DNA of 64,000 bases from G963662905 sp965230045 (GTDB lineage Bacteria > Bacteroidota > Bacteroidia > Bacteroidales > WRLA01). Under the pieces are notes generated by a model. That model saw nothing but the letters and a program-made list of their open reading frames with translations, did not search any database and was not told the DNA's origin. This document shows positions 34,276 to 43,080 of this stretch, in pieces (position 1 is the first letter of the stretch; the number at the start of each line of letters is the position of its first letter). The stretch is from NCBI GenBank assembly GCA_965230045.1, contig OZ245940.1:2294001-2358000 (forward strand), written 5' to 3'. Position numbers and translations under genes: made by a program.

Positions 34276-36612
34276 TTAATTCCATTCCACTTTATATTGT
34301 TTCCAGTTTTTTATATAAGATTTGCGAAAAATGCGATACCATTTCGTATCGTTTATGTAAAGGCTCAGTTTTTCTTCGGGATTTTTTCCAATCTCTTGCA
34401 ATTTGTCCCTTTTTGCAAGTTTTAATGCAATTAACTCCTGATAATAACGGCTTTCTTTTTCTCCAACATTTTGCTGACGAAGAATATCAAGGCATTGCAG
34501 ACTTTTATTGATATCATTAATATTCTGAAAATAATTCAAACAAAAAAAGCTGAAGGCCGTATCTTGTGCTTCACCTATTGATTCGATTAAGTTAGGAGGG
34601 TTGAAATTGAATGTTTTAAGTTTCTCGCGGAGTTTGTCTTCGTCCATCCGGAGCAAAATACTGAGGCTCAATTCGTAATCATTGGTCAATAATGCCATTT
34701 CGGCCATCTTTTTTAATGCGGCATAATCCGCTAAAACCTGATAAATGGAACATGTTTTGGCTAAGCTGTTCCAATTTGAATCCGTACAGTAATTCGTGCT
34801 GTCTTCATATCTTTTAACTATATCATAAATTCGGGGAAGACTGTTTATTTTTCCGAACGCAACAGCTTCTTCTATCTGTTCTTGAAGTGAATCATAAAAT
34901 TGGTTTTTTCTTTTGCATATTTCGGATAAGCTTACATCAGAAGTAATTGTTGATGAACTTATTGTGCCAAGGGTATTATCTGTATCGGTCAATTTTGCGC
35001 TTAATTCTTTTTCTTCATTACTTTGCCTTAAATCGTCTTTAAAATTTATCCTGATTTCTATGGCTTCTTTTAAATATTTAGCTGAACTGTCACCTTGGCT
35101 TTCGTTATAAAACCTCATGCTTTTTGTGATTATGGCATCATATGTTTTGAGCGCTAAGCGGATAATATCCGTATAAAGTTTTTCATCAGTTTTGGATAGC
35201 GTATGATATAGATTTGTAGCGGATTCCAATGTTTCCGTCCGTTCATGCATGCTTTCTCCGCTCTCACACATCATGTCCCTGATCAGTATTTTACATATAT
35301 CATCAGCATGCGACTGCAGAATTATTGTGTTTTTAAATTTTTTCTGGTAATTACGTGCTTTTTGAATAAAATTTTCTGCAAATTCATATTGCTTCTGTTG
35401 AATGCTCCGATCGGCGATTTTTAAGTAAGAAAAGTATATCTGGTAACGTGTTTTGGCTATTAACTGATTGATTTTACTGCTCTGTGCATTATCAGGATTA
35501 CATAGCAAAGCACGTTTGAGCAAAGCCAGTGCTTCCGTATAAGATTTTTCTTTTAGTAATTGTTCTGATGCACGTATGTAGCTGTTTTCCAGGCTGTCAT
35601 ATAAAATATCCAGGAATTTATCGGATTTGTCAACACTTGTTCCATTCAAAAGCAAACGATTAATGTCTCCATTTGTATAAAAAAGACCGTGCCCATCCAT
35701 CAAATTAATGAGCGCCGTATTATGAAACGGATTCAAATTGTTTATGATTTTAAATAATTTCAGTTCCCGTGCAATCCGGTATTGGCTTAATTGTGATGCA
35801 AAATTTATCTCGGATATAAGTTGTTCGCTTTCAATTGCTTTTTCGGCGAGAATCATCATTTGCCAGTACTTTCGCCTGAGCAATTTCAGCGTTTCTTTTA
35901 AATTTCGTGGATCCTGCTTTTGTAGGGCGAGGAATTCCCATTGCTCTGCTGTGTTGATAATAATTTCGAGCATGCTCAGATCGGCTAGTAAAGCAGCTGT
36001 ATTTTTGGCGCCAAAATTGCGCATGTCCTCCGTTTCATTTAAAATTTCCTTTGCAAATTGATCCCAGCCTAGATAATCTTTGACATCCAATAGGAAATTG
36101 TCAAAACGCTCTTCTGCTTTTTTTGTGTAGATTAATTTACAACTGCAATATTCGTTTGGGCTGGTGTGGGGCATGATTTGCAGAATGCTGTCAAAAGTGG
36201 CATTTTTGTATTGATGCCTCAGTGTGTATTCTTTGTTTTGCCTTCCGGAGCAGCAATATAATTCGACTTCATCCGGTATGAGCACATCGGAAAGTTCAAA
36301 TCCTGAGTAATAAATATCTCCCTGAAACTGTAAATCATGTAAAAAATAATAGACTAATTCAATGCCTAAATCATTCTTGGTACGCAGGCGGCCGATTTCT
36401 ACGGTAGTGTTTATCTTAGTGTTTTTAAGTCCTTTAAGCTTGTCTTTTGTGATTTCCCTGATGATATGGCGATCAAAATCACTGCCTTTTCCATCCCATT
36501 CGAAATTGTACGAACAGGAAAAAATGGTGTCAACCCGGCTCGACTTTCGCGTTTGGCTGCTTAATGGCAAAACCGAAACGATGTATAGTATGGTAAATAA
36601 ATATTTACTCAT
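34276..36612 (-). CDS. Large exported protein of unknown function, helical repeats
   Basis: 778 residues with a signal peptide (SKYLFTILYIVSVLPLSSQ). The first 170 residues are beta-rich with several cysteines (ELYCCSGRQNKEYTL, NEYCSCKLIY). The remainder is mostly helical with TPR-like packing, for example ASEQLLKEKSYTEALALLKR and DRSIQQKQYEFAENFIQKAR. No enzyme motif is recognised. Its ATG overlaps the end of the M23 peptidase gene by 8 bases, so the two are translationally coupled and may act together at the envelope. Lower G+C than most neighbours. MITE copy 2 lies just beyond its stop. Confidence 0.75.
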   Translation of the reverse strand: MSKYLFTILYIVSVLPLSSQTRKSSRVDTIFSCSYNFEWDGKGSDFDRHIIREITKDKLKGLKNTKINTTVEIGRLRTKNDLGIELVYYFLHDLQFQGDIYYSGFELSDVLIPDEVELYCCSGRQNKEYTLRHQYKNATFDSILQIMPHTSPNEYCSCKLIYTKKAEERFDNFLLDVKDYLGWDQFAKEILNETEDMRNFGAKNTAALLADLSMLEIIINTAEQWEFLALQKQDPRNLKETLKLLRRKYWQMMILAEKAIESEQLISEINFASQLSQYRIARELKLFKIINNLNPFHNTALINLMDGHGLFYTNGDINRLLLNGTSVDKSDKFLDILYDSLENSYIRASEQLLKEKSYTEALALLKRALLCNPDNAQSSKINQLIAKTRYQIYFSYLKIADRSIQQKQYEFAENFIQKARNYQKKFKNTIILQSHADDICKILIRDMMCESGESMHERTETLESATNLYHTLSKTDEKLYTDIIRLALKTYDAIITKSMRFYNESQGDSSAKYLKEAIEIRINFKDDLRQSNEEKELSAKLTDTDNTLGTISSSTITSDVSLSEICKRKNQFYDSLQEQIEEAVAFGKINSLPRIYDIVKRYEDSTNYCTDSNWNSLAKTCSIYQVLADYAALKKMAEMALLTNDYELSLSILLRMDEDKLREKLKTFNFNPPNLIESIGEAQDTAFSFFCLNYFQNINDINKSLQCLDILRQQNVGEKESRYYQELIALKLAKRDKLQEIGKNPEEKLSLYINDTKWYRIFRKSYIKNWKQYKVEWN

Positions 36613-38326
36613 CCGTTTTGATTATCACAGCTTTTATTTCGCTTTTATTGCCGCATAAATCTTCTGCCCGAAATATAAAATGATTAATCCCTTTTTTAAA
36701 GAACTTATCCGGTTCATAACTTAAACGTTCTTTCTTTGGGTCATATTCCATTAAAATCCAATGTCCGTTCAATTCGCCTCTGTACTCTTTTATTCCCGAC
36801 ATATCATCTTTGAGCCGAACAATTAGTTTTTTATTAGGATTTAGATATAAACTATCTGATTTTAAGTGATATATGCTGATTTCTGGAGCCAGGCTGTCTA
36901 TCATCAGGCTATAAGTTCCAAATGACCTTATGCGGTCTTCAATGATATTTCCTTTCCATTTTCCACCAACATAAACCCATGTGTCATCCTCTTTGCGCAC
37001 CAGAAACGATTTCTTTTTAAGGCTATCTGCAATATTGCTTTCTACTTTAATAACGCATCTTTTGTGTATGGGGGTTCCTGGTCTGTGAATTTTGTACTGT
37101 GGCTCAAGGTAGTCGGTACAGGCGCTGTCGATGCTAAAAGTGAAATGAACTGTGTCATAAAACGCATACGAAGGTGCGCTAAATTCAATATTATTTTCTT
37201 TAAAACGAAAAGGCTGTTCGGGATAGATCATCAGAAAATCGAGGCTGTCTTTTAAAATTTCCTGATTTGCCATACTGGTATCGCTGAGCAGGATAAAGGA
37301 AAGTTTGCTTTTGTTGCCGGCAAAATCAGCTACCTGATATTCAATTTGATGCGCCTTGCCATCCGTGAACCTGTATATTCCATCATTTTCTTGTTTGTGG
37401 TAAATTTTAAGCTTATTATTACTCTGTTTCCAGGTCTTTTGGTAACGCCCTTTATCATTTTTATAGCTGGCATAATCAATCAAACTATTGATAAATCGTG
37501 TGGTACTGAACGCTAATTCGTCCATGCTGTGATGATACACCAAATTACTGTCAATAAACAATTTAACGTCATAAACACCATTTTTATTGGCAGCTCCGTT
37601 CAACTGGTCGTATGTTTTGATCCCCAAATAACATTTACCATAAAGCTTGATGGTGTCAGGAACTTCATACTTGGGAGCTTTACCTTGTACGTCCGGAAAA
37701 TATCCGTTTTCACCTAAAATGCTAAGTGTGTTTTCTTCTGCGGGATAAATGCCTAAACCTAAGATTGTAGGAGGGCGGTCATCCTTGGGGCCAAAACCAA
37801 ATTGCATGGGATTTACAGGGTTTTGGGTTGCTGTTTTACGGATTTCAAAATGCAGGTGCGGCCCCATCGAGCCTCCTGTATTTCCCGATATGGCAATGGT
37901 ATCGCCTTTGCTGAGCTTTATCTCACCGGGCATCAGGTATTTATCCACAGCATACTGTTCCTGGGCATATTGGTATGCTTTTATGTATTCTTCAATTTTG
38001 GGATTAAAGCGCTGCAGATGCCCATAAACCGAAGTGTAACCATTGGGATGTGTGATATACAGTGCTTTGCCATAACCCCATGGCGAGACTTTGATGCGTG
38101 AAACATAACCATCTTCAATTGTATAAACAATTTTTCCCTCAACCTGCTGCGTTTTGAAATCAATTCCGGAATGGAAATGATTGGAACGCAGCTCGCCAAA
38201 TGTTCCTGAAAGTACGGGCGTTAAATCTAGAGGCGGATGAAAATCGGGTTCTTTTTTATTTTGGGCATTGGAATTCAGGCTTATCAGCGATATCAGTAAA
38301 AATATTAGTGTTGCTCTGCACCACAT
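36605..38326 (-). CDS. M23 family metallopeptidase
   Basis: 573 residues, periplasmic zinc endopeptidase of the lysostaphin/LytM type, expected to cut peptidoglycan cross-links. The signal peptide is followed by the M23 domain with HFHSGID (His52, Asp56), the segment GYGKALYITHPNGYTSVYGH, and GPHLHFEIR (HxH). All zinc ligands are intact, so it should be active. Residues about 190-573 form several beta-rich modules without known motifs, possibly for anchoring or substrate binding. It is followed by an overlapping gene for a large exported protein. The HAD gene starts 2 bases from it on the same strand, upstream. Confidence 0.9.
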   Translation of the reverse strand: MWCRATLIFLLISLISLNSNAQNKKEPDFHPPLDLTPVLSGTFGELRSNHFHSGIDFKTQQVEGKIVYTIEDGYVSRIKVSPWGYGKALYITHPNGYTSVYGHLQRFNPKIEEYIKAYQYAQEQYAVDKYLMPGEIKLSKGDTIAISGNTGGSMGPHLHFEIRKTATQNPVNPMQFGFGPKDDRPPTILGLGIYPAEENTLSILGENGYFPDVQGKAPKYEVPDTIKLYGKCYLGIKTYDQLNGAANKNGVYDVKLFIDSNLVYHHSMDELAFSTTRFINSLIDYASYKNDKGRYQKTWKQSNNKLKIYHKQENDGIYRFTDGKAHQIEYQVADFAGNKSKLSFILLSDTSMANQEILKDSLDFLMIYPEQPFRFKENNIEFSAPSYAFYDTVHFTFSIDSACTDYLEPQYKIHRPGTPIHKRCVIKVESNIADSLKKKSFLVRKEDDTWVYVGGKWKGNIIEDRIRSFGTYSLMIDSLAPEISIYHLKSDSLYLNPNKKLIVRLKDDMSGIKEYRGELNGHWILMEYDPKKERLSYEPDKFFKKGINHFIFRAEDLCGNKSEIKAVIIKTDE

Positions 38327-38327
38327 A

Positions 38328-38828
38328 TTATTTGCTTTTGTGGAATAATGAAAACAGTTCCAGCAAGTCAGTAATGATATAATCCGCTAATGGAAAATCG
38401 CCTTGCAGATCATGTTCATTGAAAAAAATCGTTGCCATGCCACTTTTTTTTGCCCCCACGATATCTTTTTCGTACGAATTGCCAATCATGATGCATTCTT
38501 CGGGTTTCATCATCATTGTATTGCTGATGCTTCGGAAAAACCGTGGTTCCGGCTTTTCGTAGCGTAGGTCTTTGGAGCTGAAAAATTCATGGAAATACTG
38601 ATCGGCATCTATGCGCTGCAGCGCTTTTTTCATTGCTTCCGTATCAGATGCACCTGCATTTGTGGCAATTACCAATTTGCGGCGGCTTTGGCTCAGAAAC
38701 GGCAGGATTTCTGCTGCACCCGGAATGTATTCTACGTGATCCCAGGTGTACATTGGCCCTTCCTTTTCCGGAAAATCGCGCATAACCGTATCGCCCCAAT
38801 CAAATATAATGCAACGTATCCTTTTCAT
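38328..38828 (-). CDS. HAD superfamily hydrolase
   Basis: 166-residue haloacid dehalogenase-type phosphohydrolase. Motif I is FDWGDTV with the nucleophile Asp10, a variant seen in a HAD subgroup in place of DxDGT. Motif II is IATNA, motif III the Lys in YEKPEP, and motif IV GNSYEKDIVGA. The small cap and length suggest a small-molecule phosphatase of unknown substrate. It begins the HAD - M23 - 778-aa gene series on the minus strand and is divergent from the flavoreductase gene. Confidence 0.87.
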   Translation of the reverse strand: MKRIRCIIFDWGDTVMRDFPEKEGPMYTWDHVEYIPGAAEILPFLSQSRRKLVIATNAGASDTEAMKKALQRIDADQYFHEFFSSKDLRYEKPEPRFFRSISNTMMMKPEECIMIGNSYEKDIVGAKKSGMATIFFNEHDLQGDFPLADYIITDLLELFSLFHKSK

Positions 38829-38846
38829 TGCTTGCTTTTAAACTTA

Positions 38847-38854
38847 CAAAAGTA
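38847..38854 (-). promoter_or_regulatory. -7 box of the HAD gene operon
   Basis: TACTTTTG on the minus strand, 18 bases before the start codon, identical in sequence to the box of the two tRNA-Ser genes. Confidence 0.45.
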
Positions 38855-38956
38855 GATATTCTTTGTGTTTGATCCTGAAAAACTTGTCAACTTGAAATTA
38901 ACAAATGTCTCGTTTACTGAACAATGCAAGTCAGCTGATGTTTTTACGCTTTATTC

Positions 38957-38964
38957 TATCTTTG
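38957..38964 (+). promoter_or_regulatory. -7 box of the flavoreductase gene, implying a near-leaderless mRNA
   Basis: TATCTTTG ends 5 bases before the ATG at 38970. The same spacing separates the box from the mature tRNA-Ser 5' end, so transcription should start at or next to the start codon. Confidence 0.5.
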
Positions 38965-38969
38965 CATTT

Positions 38970-39626
38970 ATGAGCATTAAAACAACACTTAGCCAGGATC
39001 AGGAACAAATAGCTCCGGGTGTTTATTTGCTGCAACTCAGCCGTCCTGAATCTTTCAAATTTAAGGCCGGTCAACATATTGCCCTAAGTTTGCCTGGTGA
39101 TGAAGGCCAGCATCGGATTTACAGTATTGCCAGTGGAGAAAACGAAAAGACGCTTCATATTTTGTATGATGTAAAATCTGATGGTTACCTGACTCCGCTC
39201 ATGGAACGCCTGAAGAAAGGTGCGGAAATGAGGATATCTAAAGCGACCGGTTCTTTTTTATGGCAAAACAAACCCGCTTACTGGATTGCTTCCGGAACTG
39301 GTATTGCGCCGTTTATCAGTATGTTGCGCTCAGGTTATTACACAGGCGCCAAGCTGGTGCATGGTGGCCGCAATCAGAAGAATTTTTATTTTGAAGATGA
39401 ATTTAAACAGGCGTTCGGCGCTGATTATGTGCGCTGTGCCAGTCGCAATGCCAGTGCAGCTGACTTTGCCGGGCGTGTTACCGATTGGATTCGTGCGCAG
39501 AACGATTTGCCCAAAGAACATCTGTATTATCTTTGCGGTCGCGCCGAGATGGTGGTCGAATGCCGTGATCTGTTGATTGAAAAACAAATCCCTTTTAACC
39601 AAATCATTGCGGAAATTTATTTTTAG
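38970..39626 (+). CDS. FAD/NAD(P)-binding reductase (ferredoxin-NADP reductase-like)
   Basis: 218-residue flavoprotein reductase of the FNR-like family. An FAD-binding barrel with HRIYSIAS (the RxYS flavin motif) and the strand FKAGQHIALSLPG is followed by the NAD(P)-binding half with ASGTGIAPFISML and, near the end, YYLCGRAEMV. The C-terminal IIAEIYF is typical. The open frame extends upstream to 38865, but a -7 promoter box at 38957-38964 lies in that extension, so the ATG at 38970 is taken. The electron partner is not identifiable. Probably cotranscribed with rlmN 60 bases downstream. Confidence 0.87.
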   Translation: MSIKTTLSQDQEQIAPGVYLLQLSRPESFKFKAGQHIALSLPGDEGQHRIYSIASGENEKTLHILYDVKSDGYLTPLMERLKKGAEMRISKATGSFLWQNKPAYWIASGTGIAPFISMLRSGYYTGAKLVHGGRNQKNFYFEDEFKQAFGADYVRCASRNASAADFAGRVTDWIRAQNDLPKEHLYYLCGRAEMVVECRDLLIEKQIPFNQIIAEIYF

Positions 39627-39686
39627 AAATACGGCATAAACGACTAGATATATAATCTTCAGCGTTTTTTGTTTTAAGAAATTGAT

Positions 39687-40715
39687 ATGCAAAATAAAGA
39701 AGCCCTGTTGGGCAAAACACAAACGGAATTAATTGCTTTGGTGAAGGATCTGGGTATGCCCGGATATGTGGGGAAACAAATTTGCGAATGGCTGTACAAA
39801 AAGCATGTGCGGTCTTTTGATGAGATGTTGAACATTTCCAAAGCCAACAAGCAAAAGCTGTCTTCGGCTTTTGATATAGGTTTTTCCGATTATATAAATG
39901 TGCAGGAATCTGTTGACGGAACAAAGAAATATTTGTTTAAAAAAGCAGACTTGCAGTTTGTTGAGGCGGCATATATTCCTGAAAAAGAACGTGCTACACT
40001 TTGTGTAAGTTCGCAGGTGGGCTGCAAAATGGGCTGCTTGTTTTGTGCTACAGGAAAACAGGGTTTTCAGGCTCAGCTCACTGCCGGTGAGATTATCAAT
40101 CAAATCCGCAGCCTGCCCGAACGCGCAAACCTGACCAATGTGGTTTATATGGGCATGGGCGAACCGTTCGACAATCTGGATGAAGTTTTAAAAAGCCTGG
40201 AAATCATTACTTCCGACTGGGGCTTTGCCTGGAGCCCGAGACGAATTACGGTTTCCACAATTGGTATCATTCCTTCAATGCAAACTTTTTTAAATAAAAG
40301 TGAGGCGCATCTTGCGGTAAGTTTGCATACTCCATTTGATGAGGAACGTGCGCAAATTATGCCCATACAAAATGTTTATTCGATCAAAGATGTGGTAAAT
40401 GAGCTGCGATCGTGGGATTTTGGACGGCAAAGGCGAATCTCATTTGAGTATATTGTCTTCGGAGGGTTGAACGACAGTCCGAAACATGTGAAAGAACTGA
40501 CCCGCTTGCTGCATGGCCTGCGCTGTAGGATTAACCTGATCCGCTTTCATCAAATTCCGGGATCACCATTACCGGGCACAAATGAAGAGCGCTTGCAGGC
40601 TTTTCGTGAGGAATTGAATGCCAAAGGTTTAATTACAACTATTCGCGCCAGCAGGGGAGAAGATATTTATGCTGCCTGCGGACTGCTTTCAACCAAAGAG
40701 AAAAATAAAGGATAA
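39687..40715 (+). CDS. rlmN: 23S rRNA (adenine2503-C2)/tRNA (adenine37-C2) methyltransferase
   Basis: Radical SAM methyltransferase RlmN. The radical cluster motif is CKMGCLFC with Cys113, Cys117 and Cys120. The methyl-carrying C-terminal cysteine is Cys331 in IYAACGLL. Other family segments are VYMGMGEPFDNLD, RRITVSTIGI, and RFHQIPGSPLPGT. N-terminal accessory domain about residues 1-90. Length 342 aa is normal. Ends at a bidirectional terminator. Confidence 0.95.
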   Translation: MQNKEALLGKTQTELIALVKDLGMPGYVGKQICEWLYKKHVRSFDEMLNISKANKQKLSSAFDIGFSDYINVQESVDGTKKYLFKKADLQFVEAAYIPEKERATLCVSSQVGCKMGCLFCATGKQGFQAQLTAGEIINQIRSLPERANLTNVVYMGMGEPFDNLDEVLKSLEIITSDWGFAWSPRRITVSTIGIIPSMQTFLNKSEAHLAVSLHTPFDEERAQIMPIQNVYSIKDVVNELRSWDFGRQRRISFEYIVFGGLNDSPKHVKELTRLLHGLRCRINLIRFHQIPGSPLPGTNEERLQAFREELNAKGLITTIRASRGEDIYAACGLLSTKEKNKG

Positions 40716-40757
40716 AAAAATGCCGTAGTTCTCAGGAAAAAAACTGCGGCATTTCTT
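40714..40757. terminator. Bidirectional terminator between rlmN and the LruC gene
   Basis: Stem AAATGCCGTAGTT / AACTGCGGCATTT (one G-T pair) flanked by A-rich and T-rich stretches. It serves two convergent genes. Confidence 0.75.
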
Positions 40758-40777
40758 GCTTGTTCTGTAATTCTTTT

Positions 40778-42121
40778 CTAATTCATTTCAGGATAAGTTG
40801 GGTCGGGTATGGTTTCGTAAACTTTTCCTTCCACGCGATGTTCGGGTAAGTACCATTCCCAGGGCCACCAATACATCACCCAGTTTTCAAATGCAGGATA
40901 ATAAGCCTCGCGGATATCCATAAATTCAACAGGATAACGGAAAAGGTTATCACCGGCTTCATCAAAATAAATATCCAAGACCCAAGGAAATTCTTCCTCT
41001 GTTTTGTAGGTGAAAAAGCCCATCATCATTTTTGAATCTTTGAAATTGTCAGGATTGAATGCATAAGGATCCGAAGCATCTTTTCCGGTTCCCACATATG
41101 ATGGATCTGCCAAACCGGTAGGGACATAAGTGGGGAGATGGAGCTCGCGTCCCCGCTCTCCATCAATAATGAGGAAAATGTTATTCAAAGGGAGCTCAAC
41201 TTCCCACCAATCTTCTGCGGGAGTAGCAAATTCAATGCTTACCTCAAAACGGATTGGATCGCGGAAATCCTGATCAGCAAAAGTATTGTAATAGGGCTGG
41301 TGCTCTTCAATATCAGGAATTAATATGTAAGAAGGATACGATGTTCCTGATTCTGCCGGAATAGTTTCTCCGTTTACCTTTACACTGCCAATATCAACCT
41401 GGGGAAAGCCATCCCAGCACCAAAAATGTTTAAAGCTTATTCCCAATCCGTTATGGCTGCTGGCGCCACTGGCCCTGAGGTAAAGAACCATGTCTATTCT
41501 GCTTACAGTCCAATTATCTACATAAGTGCCTTTGACATTATAGTCGATCAGCACATCGTTGAAATCATAATCTGCCTGATGCGGCCAGGTGTCTTCAAAA
41601 CAAAGTGTGCCAAATTGTCCTTCAGCAGGAAAATACTGGTAACTTACCGCACGGCCGGATTTGAATGCCGGCTGTTTGCAGGTTATTTCTTTCTGAGCCA
41701 AAAATCCATCGGTATTGTTGTAGTCTTCTAACTGAATTTCCTTCAATTGAATGCTTTCCTTTTGACCATCAGGTAAAACAACCACAATGCTTTCGTTACG
41801 ACTGGCAATTTTATAGCGAAGTGCATAGGTGCCATCATCCTTAGAGATTCCATCAATCAGTTTAGATCCGCCTGGATAGGAAGTGTAGATACTAAATTCA
41901 GTACTTACCGGCAGTCCGTCGGCATCCTGAAAATTAAGGTCAAAAACAGTGGGTTTTGATGTGCTCCAGCTAAATCCTTCCGGAACTTTTAAGTCTGTGA
42001 ATTTGCCACTATCTTCTTCCTCTGGAGCGTCATTAATGATTTCCTGCTTATTGCATGCACTCAAAACTACTAAAAACGAGAGCAATGCAAGAATACTTAA
42101 TTTACGGAATTCTTTTTTCAT
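40778..42121 (-). CDS. LruC/DUF4842 domain lipoprotein
   Basis: 447 residues. Lipoprotein signal with lipobox LSAC and Cys23, then an acidic linker (NDAPEEEDSGKF). The N-terminal half is a carboxypeptidase-regulatory-like beta domain. From about residue 170 the LruC domain begins, with the family hallmark DTWPHQADYDFNDVLIDY, and continues to the end (WYLPEHRVEGKVYETIPD). LruC proteins are surface or matrix-exposed in Bacteroidota and Leptospira; the biochemical role is unknown. Monocistronic: terminator on one side and a 530-base non-coding region on the other. Confidence 0.87.
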   Translation of the reverse strand: MKKEFRKLSILALLSFLVVLSACNKQEIINDAPEEEDSGKFTDLKVPEGFSWSTSKPTVFDLNFQDADGLPVSTEFSIYTSYPGGSKLIDGISKDDGTYALRYKIASRNESIVVVLPDGQKESIQLKEIQLEDYNNTDGFLAQKEITCKQPAFKSGRAVSYQYFPAEGQFGTLCFEDTWPHQADYDFNDVLIDYNVKGTYVDNWTVSRIDMVLYLRASGASSHNGLGISFKHFWCWDGFPQVDIGSVKVNGETIPAESGTSYPSYILIPDIEEHQPYYNTFADQDFRDPIRFEVSIEFATPAEDWWEVELPLNNIFLIIDGERGRELHLPTYVPTGLADPSYVGTGKDASDPYAFNPDNFKDSKMMMGFFTYKTEEEFPWVLDIYFDEAGDNLFRYPVEFMDIREAYYPAFENWVMYWWPWEWYLPEHRVEGKVYETIPDPTYPEMN

Positions 42122-42250
42122 TTTTTGCTTTTTTATTTCTGGTACTAAAGTACATTGTATTTAATTCCGAACGAAATCAAGTTTCTATATATGTGCCGTT
42201 TGATTAAGTATCTGTGCATGATTATTTTGTAAGTGTATGCTGTTTTTGTT

Positions 42251-42282
42251 GGTTTTACCCGGTTTTTGTGAGTAATCAAAAT
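42251..42282 (-). repeat. Decayed MITE end A
   Basis: GGTTTTACCCGG and then TTTTTGTGAGTAATCAAAATT match the left end of copy 3 (GGTTCTAC...TTTTCGTGAGTAATCA) at most positions. The opposite end is missing. Confidence 0.45.
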
Positions 42283-42384
42283 TGGTGAGCAAACGGAGTA
42301 AAACTTTTCTAAAATTTCAAGCTTTAGGAAGGTTTGAGACGGATCATTTTCTCCAATTATTGATAAGGAAATCAAATTGTATTT

Positions 42385-42416
42385 GGATCTACTAGGAATT
42401 TCGTGGGTAATGATAA
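42385..42416 (-). repeat. Decayed MITE end B
   Basis: GGATCTACTAGGAATTTCGT plus GGGTAATGATAA is one base different from the complement of the right end of copies 1 and 2 over the first 20 bases. No matching second end within 300 bases and no target duplication seen. Confidence 0.65.
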
Positions 42417-42607
42417 GGTTTTAATTTTTTCATTTGTCCATAAAATATAGAGTAGTGCCATTTTTGTTTATCAAACTAAAAGCCTGAAACCTAATAAGCT
42501 GATAAAGCGCATCGGCTTGCTGCTAAACTCAAAAGATAAACAGCCTGTAAGACTGTGGCAATTTGTTTTGATGCAAATTGAAATTGCGGCCGGATAGATG
42601 TGTTTGC

Positions 42608-42640
42608 TTTGATTAGTCCGTTAAAAAGATTATATCTTTG
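42608..42640 (+). promoter_or_regulatory. Promoter of aroQ
   Basis: TTTG at 42608-42611 and TATCTTTG at 42633-42640, 21 bases apart. Predicted start near 42645, only about 7 bases before the ATG. Confidence 0.55.
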
Positions 42641-42651
42641 CCAAAAAGAAT

Positions 42652-43080
42652 ATGCTAATCCAAATAATTAATGGGGCCAACCTGAACCTGACCGGAAAAA
42701 GGGAGCAGGATATCTATGGAAATCAATCATTCGATTCTTTGCTGGAAAAATTAAAAGATATTTTTCCGCAACATGAATTTTCATTATTGCAAAGCAATAT
42801 CGAAGGCGAATTAGTGGATGCATTGCAACAAGCCGACAGAAAAGCGGATGGGATTATTCTTAATCCGGGTGGCTATACTCATACTTCAGTTGTAATTGCC
42901 GATGCCGTGAAAGCAATAGACTGCCCGATTGTGGAAGTGCATATTTCCAATATTTTTGCCCGGGAAGGTTTCAGGAAAAATTCATTGACTGCTGCCGGCG
43001 CCAAAGGTTGTATCAGTGGTTTTGGCCTTGACGGATATCTGCTCGCGGTACATTATCTTTTAAAGGAAACTAGCATTTGA
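42652..43080 (+). CDS. aroQ: Type II 3-dehydroquinate dehydratase
   Basis: Shikimate-pathway enzyme turning 3-dehydroquinate into 3-dehydroshikimate. Family motifs: NGANLNLTGKRE with QDIYG carrying the catalytic Tyr; SNIEGELVDALQ; NPGGYTHTSVVIADA; and VEVHISNIFARE with the catalytic His. Length 142 aa is standard for the dodecameric type II enzyme. It feeds chorismate to the pabA/pabB enzymes encoded about 16 kb away. The 3' end overlaps the convergent glycosyltransferase gene by 11 bases. Confidence 0.95.
   Translation: MLIQIINGANLNLTGKREQDIYGNQSFDSLLEKLKDIFPQHEFSLLQSNIEGELVDALQQADRKADGIILNPGGYTHTSVVIADAVKAIDCPIVEVHISNIFAREGFRKNSLTAAGAKGCISGFGLDGYLLAVHYLLKETSI

Larger units (their letters stand above)
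42122..42651. other. 530-base non-coding region with decayed repeat ends
   Basis: No convincing gene. It holds two degraded MITE ends (42251 and 42385) and, at its right edge, the aroQ promoter. The remaining AT-rich sequence shows nothing I can name. Confidence 0.5.
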
